This document shows, in pieces, positions 1-10,910 of a stretch of DNA of 64,000 nucleotides. Positions within the stretch are counted from its first letter, which is position 1; each line of letters opens with the position of its first letter. The stretch is from Paraescarpia echinospica (taxonomy: Eukaryota; Annelida; Polychaeta; Sabellida; Siboglinidae): the NCBI GenBank assembly GCA_020002185.1, contig CM034534.1, positions 19,140,771 through 19,204,770 on the forward strand, given 5' to 3'. The notes under the pieces were generated by a model. It made no database searches and had not been told where the DNA came from. It saw only the letters and a list, made by a program, of their open reading frames with translations. Made by a program: the position numbers and the translations under genes.

Positions 1-747
1 GCTTGACGTCAAATTAGTACTCGTCGCCAAACACCGTGAATCAATTTGCCCCTCCCTAAAAATAAATGTAAAAATGGCTGTATCATTCAAATATTATAAT
101 GCACACTTTAAATACTTACGATTACTATTCATAACATAAATATTATCCAGTGCAGCACATTCAGTAATGACCGGTAGCACAGGACGTACCTGGTTAAGAC
201 TTATTTTATAGAAACGTGACATCAAGTTAGCATTATGACTTACTGTACAATATTTTTAGCAGGACCCGGACAAAATCTAAGTATATTATCAGAATAAAGC
301 TAGACATATTTAATCAAATTCACTTGTATGGAAAAATTGTTGTCGCTAGTCATAGTAAACGGAGCTCTTAGCTTACCGTCTCGGCATTCTACGTCAGTAA
401 TAAGTTCAGTTCAAATTGCCCCAATAAAAAAGCTAATATCAAACAACCTAAGAAAAGAAACACATTTCTATGGTAGATGTTTCGACCTGGACATTGTTTA
501 CACGTGTTTCCCCAATTTGGATCAACTCATCGATCAAATGAACAATAAAAATAAAACCGACGTCGCTGTGAAGTATAGATCAACTTAGCAACCAACTGAA
601 CAGTAAACTAACCGATAACAACGAGGTTGCACTTTGTGAAATCCAATTCTTGCATCTTTTGGTACAAATCTTGAAAGCTGATCAAATACATACAACGGTC
701 GTGATTCAAACGCTATAATATATTGTTATTCTGTTCTCTGCTAGGAG
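1..747. other. 5' flank/intron of gene A, no exon recognised
   Basis: This stretch precedes the first recognisable exon of the channel gene, so it is probably intron of a gene that starts left of the window. It holds an 86-codon + strand open frame at 328-588 with four cysteines. I could not match that frame to any part of a DEG/ENaC protein or to another family. The palm exon expected just upstream (compare 40141-40322) is not present here. Confidence 0.4.
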
Positions 748-904
748 GTCAACTTGCCATCACCTCACGGCGATTGCGTAACCGACCAAAAGCTGCGCTA
801 CTTTGATCACTACTCGCAGGAGGCTTGCTTCAGGGAATGCATCACGAGCGTTGTTGTGAAAACATGTGGCTGCAGAGATATATACATGCCGCACCTTAGC
901 CAAG
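748..904 (+). CDS. DEG/ENaC channel gene A, Cys-rich extracellular exon
   Basis: DEG/ENaC proteins are trimeric sodium-selective or cation channels of the plasma membrane with two transmembrane segments and a large Cys-rich ectodomain. This exon encodes the thumb/palm segment: LPSPHGDC, then YFDHYSQEACFRECI, then VKTCGCRD, matching the family pattern YS..AC...C.......CGC. The start at 748 follows an AG at 746-747 and is phase 0, as predicted by the orphan palm exon at 40141-40322, which ends in phase 0. I placed the end at 904 (AAG|GTTTAT) because the resulting phase 1 joins the next exon at 2238 as a Glu codon. The better-looking donor at 911 (GTAAGT) would create a stop at that junction. 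The usual extra Cys pair between CGC and CDCP is not seen, so a small exon may be missing. This donor is the least certain boundary of the gene. Confidence 0.75.
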
Positions 905-1887
905 GTTTATGTAAGTATGTCGCTATATCGGTTCTTATTTCAATAGATGCGTGCTTTCATGTTTTAATATATAAATACAGCATTCACGGTGTTGTACGCC
1001 TCTATGCTTTTCTACCTCTTCTTCTGTTATTGTCAACATGTCCAGCTGTCCGATCCCCAAAATGGTATCGTTATTTAACTTTCTTCCGCGCCCATAGCAC
1101 CTATTTCCGTCCACTTACCAACGCATCCATTCTTTGCTGATACTGGTAGATTACTTTTTTTTAAATGTTTTATAAGTTCCCCCGTCTTCATCAAACATGT
1201 CGCGCAAAACAGTTTTGCATTTGTTGCTTTAGCATCAACCTTAATTGATTAAGCACTTCTGTCCCGTCTATAAGTTTTCGTGATTATCCATTTCGTCCCC
1301 ACATTTCAGTTCCTCTTCTCCTAAGAAAGTACCGATGATTAGTACCTCATTGCTGCCTAGTTGTGATACCGCTCAAAACAAAAAGGAGTAAATCTTTGAA
1401 GTGTGACTGTTTTATGTTACGCACTCCATGGTGACCTGTTGCCCAAATTTGGGTTGCCATTTTGAGTAGGTCGCAAAGAGTCTGCAATATTGGGAAAATA
1501 CTTCGTTTATTGTTCCGCTGATCAACAGCTGGTGAAAGCGAGTCGAATAATAATATATATGCCAAATATTGTACGAATTTTAACAGGTGTCTAACTATAA
1601 CCGAGCTAAAGTAACGTTCGTATATATGTGTATGTGTTTGTATGTGTGTGTCTAACTATAACCGAGCTAAGGTAATGTACGTATGTATGTATTTACTGTC
1701 TGCTTTAAATATAACGTCATTGTACTTTCAATGTAAGTGACATTTTATACTTGACTGGTTTCAGCTGATTCACCCGTGTGCACGGTCGCACAGTACACGC
1801 GCTGCCTCTTACCCGCATTCGGTAAGTCTCTACAAGAAACCTTTTAATGTACTTTATGAATATTGCCATCGAATGTATTTTAATGAA

Positions 1888-1985
1888 CGCAAGGCGGCAG
1901 GAGATGCCTACCAAAACTAAATTGAGACTATACAGTAATAACGTCTTCAGTGTACTTCACTATTGCTGTGAGTGCTGGAAGATGC
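1888..1985 (+). mobile_element. LINE reverse transcriptase C-terminal fragment
   Basis: A short reading frame (KTKLRLYSNNVFSVLHYC, then CECWK) resembles the region just after the catalytic domain of non-LTR reverse transcriptases, commonly written TKLRLFN.NV.SVLLYG.ETW. It abuts a SINE body on its 3' side. A near-identical fragment lies at 17917-18010, so this is part of a duplicated intron and not a fresh insertion. Confidence 0.55.
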
Positions 1986-2190
1986 TCCAGTTCACTCAGA
2001 TGTATGTGAAACTGGTTATATACATTGGAGGATATTCGTGTACGACCAGTCTTCGCGCATTCGCAGGATTACCGAATGTTTCCCAGGGAAGTCGAGATGG
2101 TATTCGAACGTACGGGTGTGTCAGGGAATAAACCGTACAGGGCATTGAGCAGTCTAAAGGACTGGATACTTCGTTATATAAGAAGTTTTT
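1986..2190 (+). mobile_element. SINE, 5'-truncated copy
   Basis: Aligns by eye with the body and tail of the full SINE at 4024-4350: the CCAGTTCACTC start, the CTTCGCGCATT segment, CCCAGGGAAGTCGAGATGG, and the tail GGACTGGATACTTCGTTATA. The tRNA-like head is absent. It ends shortly before the acceptor of the long exon of gene A. Confidence 0.7.
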
Positions 2191-2237
2191 TTTTCTCAAA
2201 TGGAACAACTATTATCTAAAATTTGCGTTTGTTTCAG

Positions 2238-3804
2238 AATCGGTCACCAAGAATCAGTCTGCAAGTTGCGACTGCCCCATGTCATGTGATGTCACTCATT
2301 ACAGAGTGTCAACGAGCTACGCTTCGGCAAATCAGAGAAAAGGTGGTCGATTTGGTTTGTCGAGTGACATGCTACGGAGATTGCGAGAGCACTTGAACAA
2401 GTCGATGGACACGAGGGAGCATATCGTTACAAAAATACGGCAAGAGAACATAGAGGAGACAATAAAAGCGCTTGGAAGTGTCTCCTCCCTGGGAGATGAA
2501 TATGTAGAACATAGCGTATTGGGCATCATAGAATTGTACGTTCACGACAAAGTTGGTGAGACCATCAACTATTTCATGGAAATAGGATTTCAGAAAATGG
2601 AAGACATCTTTCGGTATGGCTTTATTGCTGCATGGGACAAAATTAGTGTGTATGAGAGTATGTCTACTTCGTACGAACTTTCTCAGATAATTGAACATTC
2701 ATTAGAGAGCATTGACAAAGAAACCTGGCGAGCGGCTGTTAGATTGCGTCTTAAAGAAAAGCTCATTGCATCAAATAGAACGTTGCACAACCTAGACCGA
2801 GTGCACAGCGCCTACTGTGACGGTGTTCCGTTGATGTTCTCGGCCACTCCCTGTGACCGATACGACTCTGACTATTTAAAAGCATTGTTTAATCAGAGCG
2901 CAGAAGTAAATGAAAAGTTCACTCGCCTTAGAAGACATGTCACAAAATATATGGATCATATTGATACACTGCTATTTTTATTCGACGAAGACGCTGACAG
3001 CGCGGAAGCGGATTCTCTGGAGGAGTATCTCGATGACATCGATGATGTCGTTAACAATTCAGCCGCATATGTTTCCGATTTGCTTCGGTATGAATCTCTC
3101 GTGATACAACAACCGCTTCAACGTATTTTCACAGCAAAACGTAAATTCTTAGATTACAAACAACGGATCTCTGCCATGGACGATAGTAATCGACATGACG
3201 TTGTCCTTCTCAAGATTACATTGAGAGAAATATTTATGCTATTTACCCAATTCAATAACGTAGATTCCGATGGGATCATTGCGATGTATTTGCAAAATCT
3301 GACAGAGGGCCGATATGTCAGCAAACGTGAACTTGCCGAAACGTTTATGTCGGAAAGTATAACGCAAGTATTGTCAAAGCTGACAGCGTATTATGCTTAC
3401 GTTTCTGAGCTCCTTGAACATTACAGACGGCGTTACAACGAAGTGAACGATTTGGATTGCGAGCTGAATGTGGCTGTCTCCAAGGAACCTTTATTGCAGA
3501 CACTTTTTGCTAATTTGTTTGATCGTTACGAGAAGGCGAATACTTCAGAGAAAGAAGCCATGGATGCTTGTTTCAAACTTTACGACCGCCTTGATGTCAA
3601 AGACATGTTACTATATGGGTTCATACGTGTAGATGAGCAGGGAAATGAGTGGAAGGTTGGATGCCCTCTACAGGCGTTAAGAATTTGGTCGGACATCACG
3701 AATATAGCATTGACGGTCTACGTTTGGTTAAACAACTTGTCTTCGTTTAGATCCAAGCTGGAGAATTTCCTTGATGACACCCAACTTGACGGAAACTTTT
3801 ATAG
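2238..3804 (+). CDS. DEG/ENaC channel gene A, long exon with enlarged knuckle region
   Basis: The exon opens with ESVTKNQS, then SCDCPMSCDVTHYRVSTSYA, the family's CDCPxxC...Y....S.A motif (palm strands beta9-beta10). Family members normally need only a few tens of residues (knuckle helix alpha6) before NF..LNIYY.DL. Here about 480 further residues follow in one open exon. The insert is charged and looks strongly helical, with an acidic stretch near 2985-3050. It has about five cysteines and six N-glycosylation sequons (NRT, NQS, NNS, NLT, NTS, NLS), which fits an extracellular position. The exon ends TTT TAT AG|GTAATG in phase 2, exactly as needed by the 92-base exon at 5810. No stop or frameshift is present over 522 codons, although three paralogous copies in the window are broken, which suggests this copy is kept by selection. 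I recognise no known domain in the insert. Confidence 0.85.
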
Positions 3805-5809
3805 GTAATGTGTCATTACGTTTACTTGTACCTTTACCATTGTTGCTCTAAAAATATTTTCTTATCTCTTTACTGCAATCAGAGCATGCAAGAGTGAAGC
3901 AACGTAGTCTGTTTTGGCTGATGTTTTTGTATCTTTCCACTTGCTCTCAAACCTCAGTATGTCTTATGTGGCTGACATCCCCAACGTTGTTTGGGAAATG
4001 TAATATTTTAGTTAATACGTTTGCGTATCGCCGTGGTGCAGTGGCTAGAGCTTCGGACTCTCAACCGAGAGAACCCGGGTTCGAATTCTGTGCGGTGGTG
4101 TCGAACCTTGGGGACATTTTTTCGCTATTCGTTGCTCCAGTTCACTCAACTGTATGAATGAGTACCTGGCTATAGGCAGTGGTGGATATTTGTGTTTGGA
4201 TAGTCTTCGCGCATTAATTGCAGCATGGCTGGATGCTTCCCAGAGAGTCGAGATGGTGTTCGATTGAACAGGTCTGCCAGGGAGTAAAGTGCAAAGCGCT
4301 TTGAGCAATCCTCAGGACTGGATACAGCGCTATATAAAAACTTAGCTTTAACTTACCTTTAATAAACACAAAATAACTGCATTTATTCCAACATGGCACA
4401 ATCAAATAAGGTTATAATTATCCCTATGTGGAATTTCACGGCAGGAGTTATTTTTTTAAGAACTTATAAAGAATACGGTTCCGTTGTTGGCGCAAAGTTG
4501 AAAGAAAATTGCAAATTAACATACTGTATGTTTATTTCATATCCATAACCAATTAAATATTATCGTGTAATCGTATATAATTAGTGTAACATTTGAAATA
4601 TAAAAAGCGGGACATCTCCCATCAAGTGGGTAAACTCCGACTGTCCAGGGGAATGTTCACTATTGAAAGAAATGTTGATGAGCCTACTGTTATATCCGGT
4701 TATAGTACCTGGTGAGAGGACAATAAAATGTAAGATATTATACAACTTAATCACTGCAATAAATAAAAAATGAAATATTGAGTGTATTAATATAACTGCT
4801 CTAACATGGATACAATAATAACAGATCATTAACTACGTAAATTGCAATACAAATAAGCCACGTTATTGATGACATGTAATGGTTATCGCAAACGTTTCCA
4901 TAAATTGTCATCAAATGCTGCTTTAAAACGAGTCTTAATTTAAGACATAAACAATTCAAGTGATTCAGCGACATGGATAATGTTAACTATATGATAATCT
5001 CTGGGCCAATTAGACGCCTGACCTTAACTAAATACTCGTTCACATACGTTCTTCCAATAACGTCCAGGCTGTTGCACTTGTCCAATTGCATGCATGCATA
5101 TTCACTTGATTTGGGGAGTGCGTTTTTCGAACTGCGATTGCAGGCTTCTAAATCATTCAACTGGGCGTATTCAGTCATCCAGCGGAAATCAGGCAGAGCA
5201 CTTTGCCTGAGAGGGCTTCGTTTCTCCAACCTATGGCCCTGACTAATATACATAATTTGTTTAAATTGTCCATGTTTACATATTTTCTAAATTATCCACC
5301 AGAGATAGGCACTTGATTGGGTAAATTGACGCCGATATGATATACTGCTTTGGTTGTCTGGAACAAACGACGCGTGCCCCGAGTAATTATGCTGTCGTGT
5401 TCTTCTTGTACTGTTTTAAATAACAATCCTACAATTAGTTGCACAGTTTATTCTATTCATGCTTGTACTACATATTTTGTATCAATTATACTGTTAATGC
5501 AAAATATTTCTTTTTGCAATAACCGATGTGTGATTTTTACCTTGTAGTTATAATGTCTTTCTTTAGCGTAGCACACCAATTTCTTCAGTACACGTGACGT
5601 ATGAGGTCACATGTACTGAGGAAAAATGAAATCGTTTGCCTAAAATGAATTATCATGAAGAATGTTCAGCAAGTGTGTTGTTCAACCTAAACGGATTAGT
5701 AGCGCAAGACACCTGCAATGCAACTTTTATACGCCTGGCACGATATCTAGGCGCATACTTTTGGCACAGGATATGTGCGGCTCGTAACAACTTTACCTTT
5801 GTGTTTCAG
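3805..5809 (+). other. gene A intron
   Basis: Non-coding DNA between the long exon and the 92-base exon, with GT at 3805 and CAG at 5807-5809. It contains a full-length SINE at 4024-4350. The rest is AT-rich and I see no other exon in it. Small open frames on both strands at 4581-5253 have no recognisable product. Confidence 0.7.
4024..4352 (+). mobile_element. SINE, full-length copy with tRNA-like head
   Basis: The head contains an A box (TGGTGCAGTGGCTAGAG) and a B box (GGGTTCGAATTC, 4078-4089) of a tRNA-type RNA polymerase III promoter. The middle region is shared with four other copies in the window. The 3' part (AAGCGCTTTGAGCA, then GGACTGGATACAGCGCTATA) resembles the 3' end of L2-type LINEs, a tail known to be borrowed by SINEs for LINE-driven copying. 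It ends in AACTTACCTTT. It lies in an intron of gene A, sense orientation. Confidence 0.85.
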
Positions 5810-5901
5810 TCTCAACTTCGTAGAATTGAATATATATATGCGAGACCTGCGAATCGAGCAACGCGAACAGCAGAAGGCCTATCTTCTCATAGACTTACTA
5901 A
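5810..5901 (+). CDS. DEG/ENaC channel gene A, pre-TM2 exon (92 bases)
   Basis: A short exon found by following splice phase. After the acceptor TTTGTGTTTCAG (ending 5809), its first base completes the Ser codon begun at 3803-3804. It then reads LNFVELNIYMRDLRIEQ, ending in KAYLLIDLL. This matches the family consensus NF..LNIYYEDL...... Q..AY....LLSDIGG, the palm strand leading into TM2. It ends with A|GTAAGG, leaving one base that combines with GC at 6779 to give Ser-Asp-Ile-Gly-Gly. Both phases fit, which strongly supports the exon and the placement of the 480-residue insert inside a channel gene. Confidence 0.92.
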
Positions 5902-6437
5902 GTAAGGCCCTTTTATGTTATAACGTGAGGAACTGAAACCTATACAGCGCTACCTACATTGTGTTAGTTACACTTTGTAATTCGTTTGTAATTCTTTAAA
6001 TCAGCGGTGTTTTTTCTTGCAAGGAAACAATATAATTATGTGCAGTTTCTCGCGTTAGAACGCCGCGAAAACTAAGCTAATTATATGTATATGTATATAT
6101 ATATATATAGTTTAATATATGTAAGAAAACCTTGAAAAAAAATTGATTATTCACTATACATTATACAAACAAAATGTTACTTGTCGCAATTTTACGAGAG
6201 ATGTCTTATAAATACTAGTTTACATCGCATATATTTCCTCATTTTAAACTGTATTGATACATGCAGGAATTGATACCACTTATCACTTCTGTTTTGTAAA
6301 GTTTCAGAGATTTGTTCCGATATTCACATATATCCGATTTTGACACATCTTAGCATAGAAACCTAATGGGTGAATAAACAAGTTCCCCTTACCCCGTGTT
6401 TTACAAAGGATGGATGAAATAACTAGATTTTCACCGA

Positions 6438-6482
6438 TATATATATATATATATCGATATTATATATATATATATATAGAAT

Positions 6483-6522
<40 letters not shown>

Positions 6523-6537
6523 CATATATACATACTT
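6438..6537. repeat. AT microsatellite cluster
   Basis: Several runs of alternating TA broken by CG, GAAT and CATA, directly upstream of a CA repeat. The open frames read through it (Tyr-Ile repeats) are products of the repeat and not genes. Confidence 0.9.
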
Positions 6538-6566
6538 ATATGCATACTATATACACAATCACATAT

Positions 6567-6678
<112 letters not shown>

Positions 6679-6778
6679 CACATACACACACAAAATCGGT
6701 ATACAACACATGCCATGCACTTTTAGTGTAAAACCTCACACCGGATATTGCTATAATTATTGCGAATGCGTGTTATAG

Positions 6779-6996
6779 GCGACATCGGCGGTACACTGGG
6801 ACTGCTAATTGGGGCTAGCGTCATAACACTCTTCGAAGCTCTCGATGAGTTCGGCATCTACTTGGCCAACAGACGGCGCAAAGAGTACGCATTGAAAGCT
6901 GACACGGAGAGATCTGATATTCATCTAAATAAAGCAGTACTATGTGAGGAAGGATGCGATAGAATGCGTCGCAAACAAACTGATGCTTCCTTGTAG
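6779..6996 (+). CDS. DEG/ENaC channel gene A, TM2 and C-terminal exon
   Basis: Encodes (S)DIGGTLGLLIGASVITLF, then EALDEFGIYLANRRRK, the second transmembrane helix. GLLIGAS corresponds to the G/S-x-S selectivity-filter segment (GAS) of the family. It is followed by an arginine-rich stop-transfer segment and a short cytoplasmic tail ending ...RRKQTDASL and TAG at 6994-6996. The exon starts after TTATAG; its first two bases finish a Ser codon begun in the 92-base exon. No second copy of this exon exists in the window, so none of the broken copies could yield a pore. Confidence 0.93.
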
Positions 6997-6999
6997 AAA

Positions 7000-8515
7000 A
7001 GAGAAATTAATGTAAACATGGTGACGGAATCTAGCGGAAAATACTACGTGAGATTAAAAACAAATGTCAGTGTTTACTGACGCTCGCCAAGATAAAGCTT
7101 GAACATTTGGAGTCAACTCAACACGCGTTTTAACCAACACATATTTGCATCAGCTAAATAACTATTGTGAAGCAACATTACGTCTTCGTTGCTGCAAAAC
7201 GTATTGGTAGTGTTGTAAATTGGAAGGGAAATGTACGAAGAAACTACATTTTTTAATTAGACATCAACTTAATTGAGTGTAACAGATACTGTTTGTCGAT
7301 ACTATGCTAGACAAATGGGCGTATGTATGTATGTGTGTGTACGTGTTTGTTTGTTTGTGTGTGTGTGTTTGATTATTCGTAGAAGTATATATTGTTTATG
7401 TTGCAATCTTCTACCCATCATACATATTGCAGTGTTTGTATGTGTGAACTGCCCATGTTCCACGGAAATTATGCAGACGGTGTAATAAACTGCATTAATG
7501 GTCTGGCACATATGCACTGCTCTTGTTTTAGATTTCACCTTGAATCTTAAAACAAAGTATAGTATTTAAACCAATCGTAGTTTTCTGACTTACGCCAAAA
7601 AAAGTTTGTATTTCGCGTTTGGTTGTTTCTGATGCTGCTGAAATGTTCTTCTCGGCGATTCTCACTCTTAGTAATTTGTATATTGTGTTGTCACTTATTA
7701 TTGTTGTTAAAATGTGTACATAATTAAAGGTTGTCACTACTTGAAAACATTGTTGTATTGTATATCATATGGCATTTATGTTCTTAATCAATGAACCATT
7801 TCTAGGTTTTATTATTTAATATCCCATCCACCTAGATCGGGAACTTTCCTAAGGATGAGTTTGTTGAGTAATGCGCGGACTCCTATCACTGAGATTACAA
7901 TGTCTTCCATAAGTGAAACATTGCTGGTGGGTGCATAATGTTCTCAAGATCATCCTGACTATGTTGAATGTATACAGCCCGCCAATTTGTGTTTAGTATG
8001 TCCGTAACAATGTTCGCAATTTGTAAGGTACGATTCAGGAGCATGTACAAATAGTAAACAAAAAGTCTAGTTTCAAAACAAGCTTTAACACCAGTACGAC
8101 CGAGTTGGTAAGAGTGAACTGCAATTCCATAGTCTTAGAAAGATACGACTTTTCCTCAAACTAATTGCAACTAAAGTTATGTTTGCTGTTTCTATCGCAG
8201 AATGGTGTCTTTAGCCACCAAAAAGTCCTAACAAATCCTAGCCCGGGAATATCGCTAGAACATTGAATAACATAATAGCCGCTAAAATCATATTATTGCT
8301 CACAACTACGGTTCCAAGCGAGGTAGATTTATGATTTAAAGATTGATTCCTATGTTTTCGACATCGCAGAATCCAATAAATAAAATGTAATTTTGTTTTG
8401 AATATTCTGTTTTTGCAGTTGTTCTTCTTTTTCGTCTTCTTCTTTTCTTCTTCTTCTTGTTATTATTAGTTATATTCTTATTATCATTAACTACAGTTTT
8501 TATCTTTAAAAAAGT
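7000..8515. other. 3' flank of gene A, no gene seen
   Basis: AT-rich sequence with short TG-rich and CTT-rich runs (7325-7370, 8420-8460). Open frames here are short, low-complexity, and match nothing I recognise. Confidence 0.6.
7484..7489 (+). promoter_or_regulatory. possible polyadenylation signal of gene A
   Basis: First canonical AATAAA downstream of the gene A stop codon, about 490 bases after it. Its position suits a 3' untranslated end, but AT-rich DNA gives many chance matches. Confidence 0.35.
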
Positions 8516-8539
8516 GTGTGTGCGCAATATGAACAGTAT

Positions 8540-10690
8540 TGTGTTAGTTTAAGTTTCTTGCCAGCATATAACACAATGAACTCGGTACTCTGGTGCCACC
8601 CAATATCCAGCAGGCTCATAACCAGCCGCCTTAGAGCAACACCTTTCAACATCACGATGGTACATGTCTATGCCCCAACATTGGTATATGACGATGAGCA
8701 AGTGCACGAATTATACAATCAACTACAGGACATTGTCGACGGGGTAGACAAGAAGGACATTCTGATTGTTCAGGGTGACTGGAATGCCAAAAGGGTGCAC
8801 AGTGGAAAGATTCCTGCGGTCCTTTCTGTAATGCTACAACTAAATGCAAAATCGGTTCAGATCAGATCTGGAATCAATAGGGCCAAATCAAGGACTTTCC
8901 CAGGAGCAGATGTAGGAAGTGACCATGGCCTCGTTTTGATGAACTTCAAAGTACGACTGAAAAAGATCAGCAAACCTATGAATACCAGGGTCAAGATCAA
9001 CTTTGACAAACTGAAAGTTCTTGGCGTCATTCCTAGCAACAATTGGAGGGAAGTTTGCACCACTGCTCACGCTTGAAGAAGATCTAGAAGCTATAACTAC
9101 CAACTTTTATGCAGTGATGACAGAAATAGCACATGATATACTAGGGAAACACCGCCGAAAGGCCAAACCCTGGGTCACAGAAGAAATTCTGGAAATGTAT
9201 GACAATAGGAGAGTTTTGAAAAAAGTCAAGTGTATGGAAGAAGGAGTAGCAAAGTACAGTGAGGTCAACAAGAAGATAAGAAAGGAAATGAAAAAAAGCC
9301 AAAGAAAAATGGATTGACGAACGGTGCACAGGAATTGAAGACTGCCTCACCAACAACAATAGCAAAAGAGCATGCCATGTCGTGAGAAAACTGATAAAGC
9401 AAAAGCACGAGAAAGTCAACACAATTCAAAACAAAGAAGGGAAATGCCTCACCGAAGAAAAAAACACTATCAACAGATGGACGGAATACTATTCGGAGTT
9501 ACACAACTTCCAGACCAACGGAGATCCAGGTGTTCTAGTCAGCCAAGAATCATCAAATGAGGACGACTTTCCAATTTTACATGAAGAAGTGAAGATAGCT
9601 GTAAGATCATTGAAGAAGGGACAAGCTGCTGAATTTTGACAACATCCCAGCAGAACTGATAACGAACGGAGGAGAAACGGTGATAGACATCCTCACCAAC
9701 ATCTGCAGCAAAAACCGGCAGACTGGCGAGTGGCCAACAACATAGACTCAATCAGTAGTAATTACTCTCCACAAGAAAGGCAACCTACAACAATGTCAAA
9801 ATTACCAATCCATCAGCCTCATTAGCCATGTGAGCAAAGTTATGCTGAGAGTCATCTTAAACAGATTGAAACCACAAGTAGAAGAAATCATCACCGAAGA
9901 ACAGGCGGACTTTCGCAGAGGAAGAAGCACCGCGGAACAAATATTCAATCTTCGTGTTCTGGGTGAGAAATACCTGCAACATCAGGAACTATTCCATGTC
10001 TTTATTGATTTAAAGAAGACATTTGACATGGTGTGGCATGCCGCACTATGGGCGACAATGAAGAATTACAATATTGGACGAAAACTAGTACACACCGTCG
10101 AGCAGCTATACGCTAAAGCAAGCAGCGCAATACTGGTGCAAGGCGCTGTAGGTGAATGGTTCCACACATCAGTCATAGTCCGTCAAGGATGCCTCTTGTC
10201 ACGTACATTATTCAACATATTCCTTGAATGAATAAGGATACATGCCCTGGAAGATCACACTGGCACAGTCAACATTGGAGGACGCATCATCACCAACCTA
10301 CGATTCGTTGATAACATCGACGGGAAGAGAAGAGGAACTAGCTAACCTTGTGAACCGACTAGACAAAACTTCAGCCAGTTATGGAATGGAATTTTACACA
10401 GAAAAATACAAGCAAATGACAAACAGCAAAAATGCAAAGAGGTTCCGAATAACTGCTAATGGGCGTGAACTGGAAACAGTAAGTCAGTTCAGGTACCTCG
10501 GAGCTATCATGAATGACGAGGGTTCCAGGAACGAAATCCTTGCAAGGTCTGCGCAAACATTAGCAGCACTGGCGCAATTGAAACCAGATAGGAGAGACAA
10601 GAACATCGCACTGAAATCCAAACTTAAACTAATACGTACACTGGTATGGAACGATATTAGGGCCATAATTCCACAATGCTACATTGTTGA
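8540..10690 (+). mobile_element. non-LTR retrotransposon, endonuclease plus reverse transcriptase, inactivated
   Basis: Frame pieces follow the order of a one-ORF LINE. First is an AP-type endonuclease region (8573-8980) with LRATPFNITMVHVYAP, ILIVQGDWNAK and GSDHGLVL. A linker with KAKPWVTEEILEMYDNRR-type text follows (9021-9640). The reverse transcriptase is at 9830-10690, with EEQADFRRGRSTAEQIFNLR, HVFIDLKKTFDMVWHAALW and VRQGCLLSRTLFNIFLE. The catalytic FADD box reads FVDN, and several frameshifts and stops break the ORF, so it is dead. The text is typical of an endonuclease/RT family spread through many aquatic animals. I leave the clade open (RTE-like or related). Confidence 0.88.
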
Positions 10691-10910
10691 TTTCTGACTT
10701 TCGATTATCTTTTTACGCCGAGATTGTCGAATTATGACTTTCGATTATCCCTTTACGCTGTCATTGTGCAAGATTTTTGTCAAATAATTCACTAGAATGG
10801 CGTTTGGTCAAATATTTCTCTCTCCAAAAGATTTTCTCCAAAAAATTTTCTCGAAACGAAGTTCTCCAAACGAAGTTCTCCAAACGATTATCTGGCACAA
10901 AATGGACTCA
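10691..10910. repeat. short direct repeats after the LINE
   Basis: Contains two spaced copies of TGACTTTCGATTATC with TTTTTACGC/CCTTTACGC, then repeated CTCCAAACGAAGTT units. Possibly the LINE 3' tail or a neighbouring low-copy repeat. No coding sense. Confidence 0.5.

Larger units (their letters stand above)
905..2237 (+). other. gene A intron with LINE and SINE pieces
   Basis: Intron between the Cys-rich exon and the long exon, ending in a pyrimidine-rich TTTGTTTCAG at 2228-2237. It contains a LINE reverse-transcriptase C-terminal fragment fused to a truncated SINE (separate entries). Sequence from about 1110 to 1170 and from 1885 onward recurs at 17735-18300, upstream of the broken long-exon copy there. 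The intron and exon were therefore duplicated together. Confidence 0.6.

Noticed and set aside
328..588. An 86-codon frame as an exon of gene A
   Set aside because: Has four cysteines but no match to any DEG/ENaC segment and no convincing splice sites.
911..916. GTAAGT at 911 as donor of the Cys-rich exon of gene A
   Set aside because: Better consensus than the GT at 905, but the leftover base T plus AA of the next exon gives TAA. GT at 905 keeps the frame. It remains possible if an unseen exon lies between.
4024..4095. A functional tRNA gene
   Set aside because: A and B boxes are present, but it is the head of a SINE repeated elsewhere and no cloverleaf with paired acceptor ends is evident.
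8516..9076. A host endonuclease gene
   Set aside because: The frame is the endonuclease part of a LINE whose reverse transcriptase follows on the same strand.
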